From JABDQZ01 sp963801985 (GTDB lineage Bacteria > Pseudomonadota > Gammaproteobacteria > Chromatiales > Chromatiaceae), in contig CAWDGV010000012.1 in the NCBI GenBank assembly GCA_963801985.1, positions 124,001 through 188,000 of the forward strand: DNA of 64,000 nucleotides. The letters are read 5' to 3'. This document shows, piece after piece, positions 62,907-64,000 of the stretch (its first letter is position 1; each line of letters starts with the position of its first letter). A program made the position numbers and the translations under genes. The notes beneath the pieces are model-generated. The model saw only the letters and a program-made list of their open reading frames with translations, did no database searches and was not told the origin of the DNA.

Positions 62907-63902
62907 TTAATCAAATGGTTTTGGTTGAGGTGTTTTATCTGTTGAAGGTGGCAATATTGGTAACAAGAAGGATGGTTGATCACCTGTTAAAGTTTTCAAA
63001 AATGCAACAATCTGAGAATTTTCCTTATCAGTGAAATTCTTACCTAACTGCAAACGGCCCATAACATCAACTGCTTCGGTTAATGTTGCAGCTTCACCAT
63101 CGTGGAAATATGGGTAGGTCATTTCAACATTGCGCAATGTTGGAACCTTAAACTTAAACCGGTCTGCATCTTTACCAGTAACTGCACTCAACCCTTCTGC
63201 TGGGCTTTTTGCTTTGTATGGTTCAACTACACCCATTTTCTGGAAAGAAGTTCCACCAAGAGCTTCTCCGTTATGGCAAGCTGTACAGCCACTATTCTTA
63301 AATATTTTGTAACCAGCTAATTCATTTGCTGTGATTGCATCTTTATTGCCAAGCAGATACTGGTCAAATCGTGAATTAGGTGTAACCAGTGTTTTTTCGA
63401 ATTCAGCAATAGCCTGGGTTACCTTATCAATATCAATTTGATCAGCACCAAAGACTTGCTTGAACTCAGTTACATAGGCAGGAATTGATCTAATCACATC
63501 CAAAGCAAGTGTATGAGTTGATGCCATTTCACCGGGGTTGGCAATCGGACCACCAGCCTGTGCTTTCAAGTCTGCTGCACGCCCATCCCAGAACTGAGCA
63601 ACGTTTAGGCTGGAATTCAGCACTGTTGGAGCATTAATTGGGCCTTGTTGCCAATTATGACCTATCGAAGTTTTCAAGTTATCGGTTCCGCCCATACTCA
63701 GGTTGTGACACGAGTTACAGGAAATAAAACCGGACTTTGAAAGTCTTGGGTCAAAATAGAGTTTCTTGCCAAGCTCAACTTGAGCCAGATTAATATTTTG
63801 TACGGGTTTAATCGGGGTTACTGGTTCGTTTGCGATAATGCCAGTTGAAATAAATACTGTCGTTGCCAGTAAACCAGAAAGTAACTTTAGTTTCATTTTC
63901 AT
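62907..63902 (-). CDS. di-heme cytochrome c peroxidase (CcpA/MauG family)
   Basis: Periplasmic protein of 331 residues with signal peptide (MKMKLKLLSGLLATTVFIST). Two heme motifs: CNSCH (~65) and CTACH (~205). Family stretches: LGKKLYFDPRLSKSGFISCNSCHNLSMGGTD, NAPTVLNSSLNVAQFWDGRA and PTLRNVEMTYPYFHDGEAATL. Reduces H2O2 with electrons from cytochrome c. AAGGGAA upstream. Complements KatG. Confidence 0.95.
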   Translation of the reverse strand: MKMKLKLLSGLLATTVFISTGIIANEPVTPIKPVQNINLAQVELGKKLYFDPRLSKSGFISCNSCHNLSMGGTDNLKTSIGHNWQQGPINAPTVLNSSLNVAQFWDGRAADLKAQAGGPIANPGEMASTHTLALDVIRSIPAYVTEFKQVFGADQIDIDKVTQAIAEFEKTLVTPNSRFDQYLLGNKDAITANELAGYKIFKNSGCTACHNGEALGGTSFQKMGVVEPYKAKSPAEGLSAVTGKDADRFKFKVPTLRNVEMTYPYFHDGEAATLTEAVDVMGRLQLGKNFTDKENSQIVAFLKTLTGDQPSFLLPILPPSTDKTPQPKPFD

Positions 63903-64000
63903 ACTTGGATTCCCTTGATTTGCAAGCTAATGTAATTTCACTCCTGACTCGATTAAGCAATACAGGAAACTTCTACGCTATGCCGTAAAAAGTTCAAACA

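Noticed and set aside
1..64000. CRISPR array, transposase or prophage genes
   Set aside because: No spaced direct repeats, transposase motifs or phage structural genes were seen.

Overview
The window reads as a chromosomal stretch of a free-living, respiring gammaproteobacterium that handles reduced sulfur, probably marine or halotolerant. Pointers are YajD, HtpX and NhaR of gammaproteobacterial type, a Na+/H+ (Mrp) antiporter operon, SoxYZ, a persulfide dioxygenase with rhodaneses, a DsrC-like protein, the SHP/diheme cytochrome/cytochrome b operon and several c-di-GMP proteins. Genus cannot be fixed from the sequence alone. No complete rRNA or tRNA gene, CRISPR array, transposase or integrase was seen.

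Layout. 0-5 kb: HNH protein YajD, a ParA-like ATPase with an HPPD-like VOC protein, YheT-type hydrolase, secreted amidohydrolase, then an nhaA tail remnant and a lipid A phosphoethanolamine transferase. 7.4-11.3 kb: a decaying formate-type locus (cytochrome c remnant, intact OFA transporter, N-terminal stub of a molybdopterin oxidoreductase) with a bacteriohemerythrin. 11.4-13.7 kb: Kazal lipoprotein, YkgJ-like protein, GGDEF remnant, MYG1. 14.4-19.9 kb: Cys-less DsrC homologue, DUF1488, KatG, HPF-like factor, persulfide dioxygenase and membrane rhodanese. 20-30 kb: a regulator-like/2Fe-2S/flavin reductase fusion divergent from nhaR, an eRF1-like protein and the mrpAB-C-D-E-F-G operon.

30-37 kb: HdeD-like, SpoIIAA-like and SYLF proteins, a small duplicated secreted protein, DUF2784, and the operon for cytochrome b561, SHP and diheme cytochrome c. 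37.6-42.3 kb: sufB-C-D-sufT-sufA-sufE with no sufS. 42.4-47.8 kb: diguanylate cyclase, SLC13 transporter with RCK_C domains, GAF-GGDEF-EAL protein. 48-53.4 kb: HtpX, membrane proteins, a spermidine-synthase-like membrane enzyme. 53.8-58.2 kb: periplasmic sulfur module (TlpA-like, second copy of the duplicated secreted protein, SoxY, SoxZ, DUF995-like protein, rhodanese).

58.4-62.6 kb is the least ordinary part. It holds a textbook c-di-GMP-I (GEMM) riboswitch in front of two tiny membrane peptides, two more tiny membrane peptides on the other strand, a pair of secreted low-complexity proteins, a second bacteriohemerythrin, a frameshifted DUF995-like copy and an orphan Nif11-like peptide. A di-heme cytochrome c peroxidase closes the window.

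Two kinds of repeat cross the map. Three degenerate copies of the 3' half of a tRNA-Asn plus its terminator lie at 13.9, 53.7 and 57.4 kb, and look like attachment-site scars or a tRNA-derived repeat. A duplicated 450-bp gene block lies at 33.4 and 54.7 kb. Many genes are visibly broken or truncated, so this is a plastic region around core operons (suf, mrp, katG).
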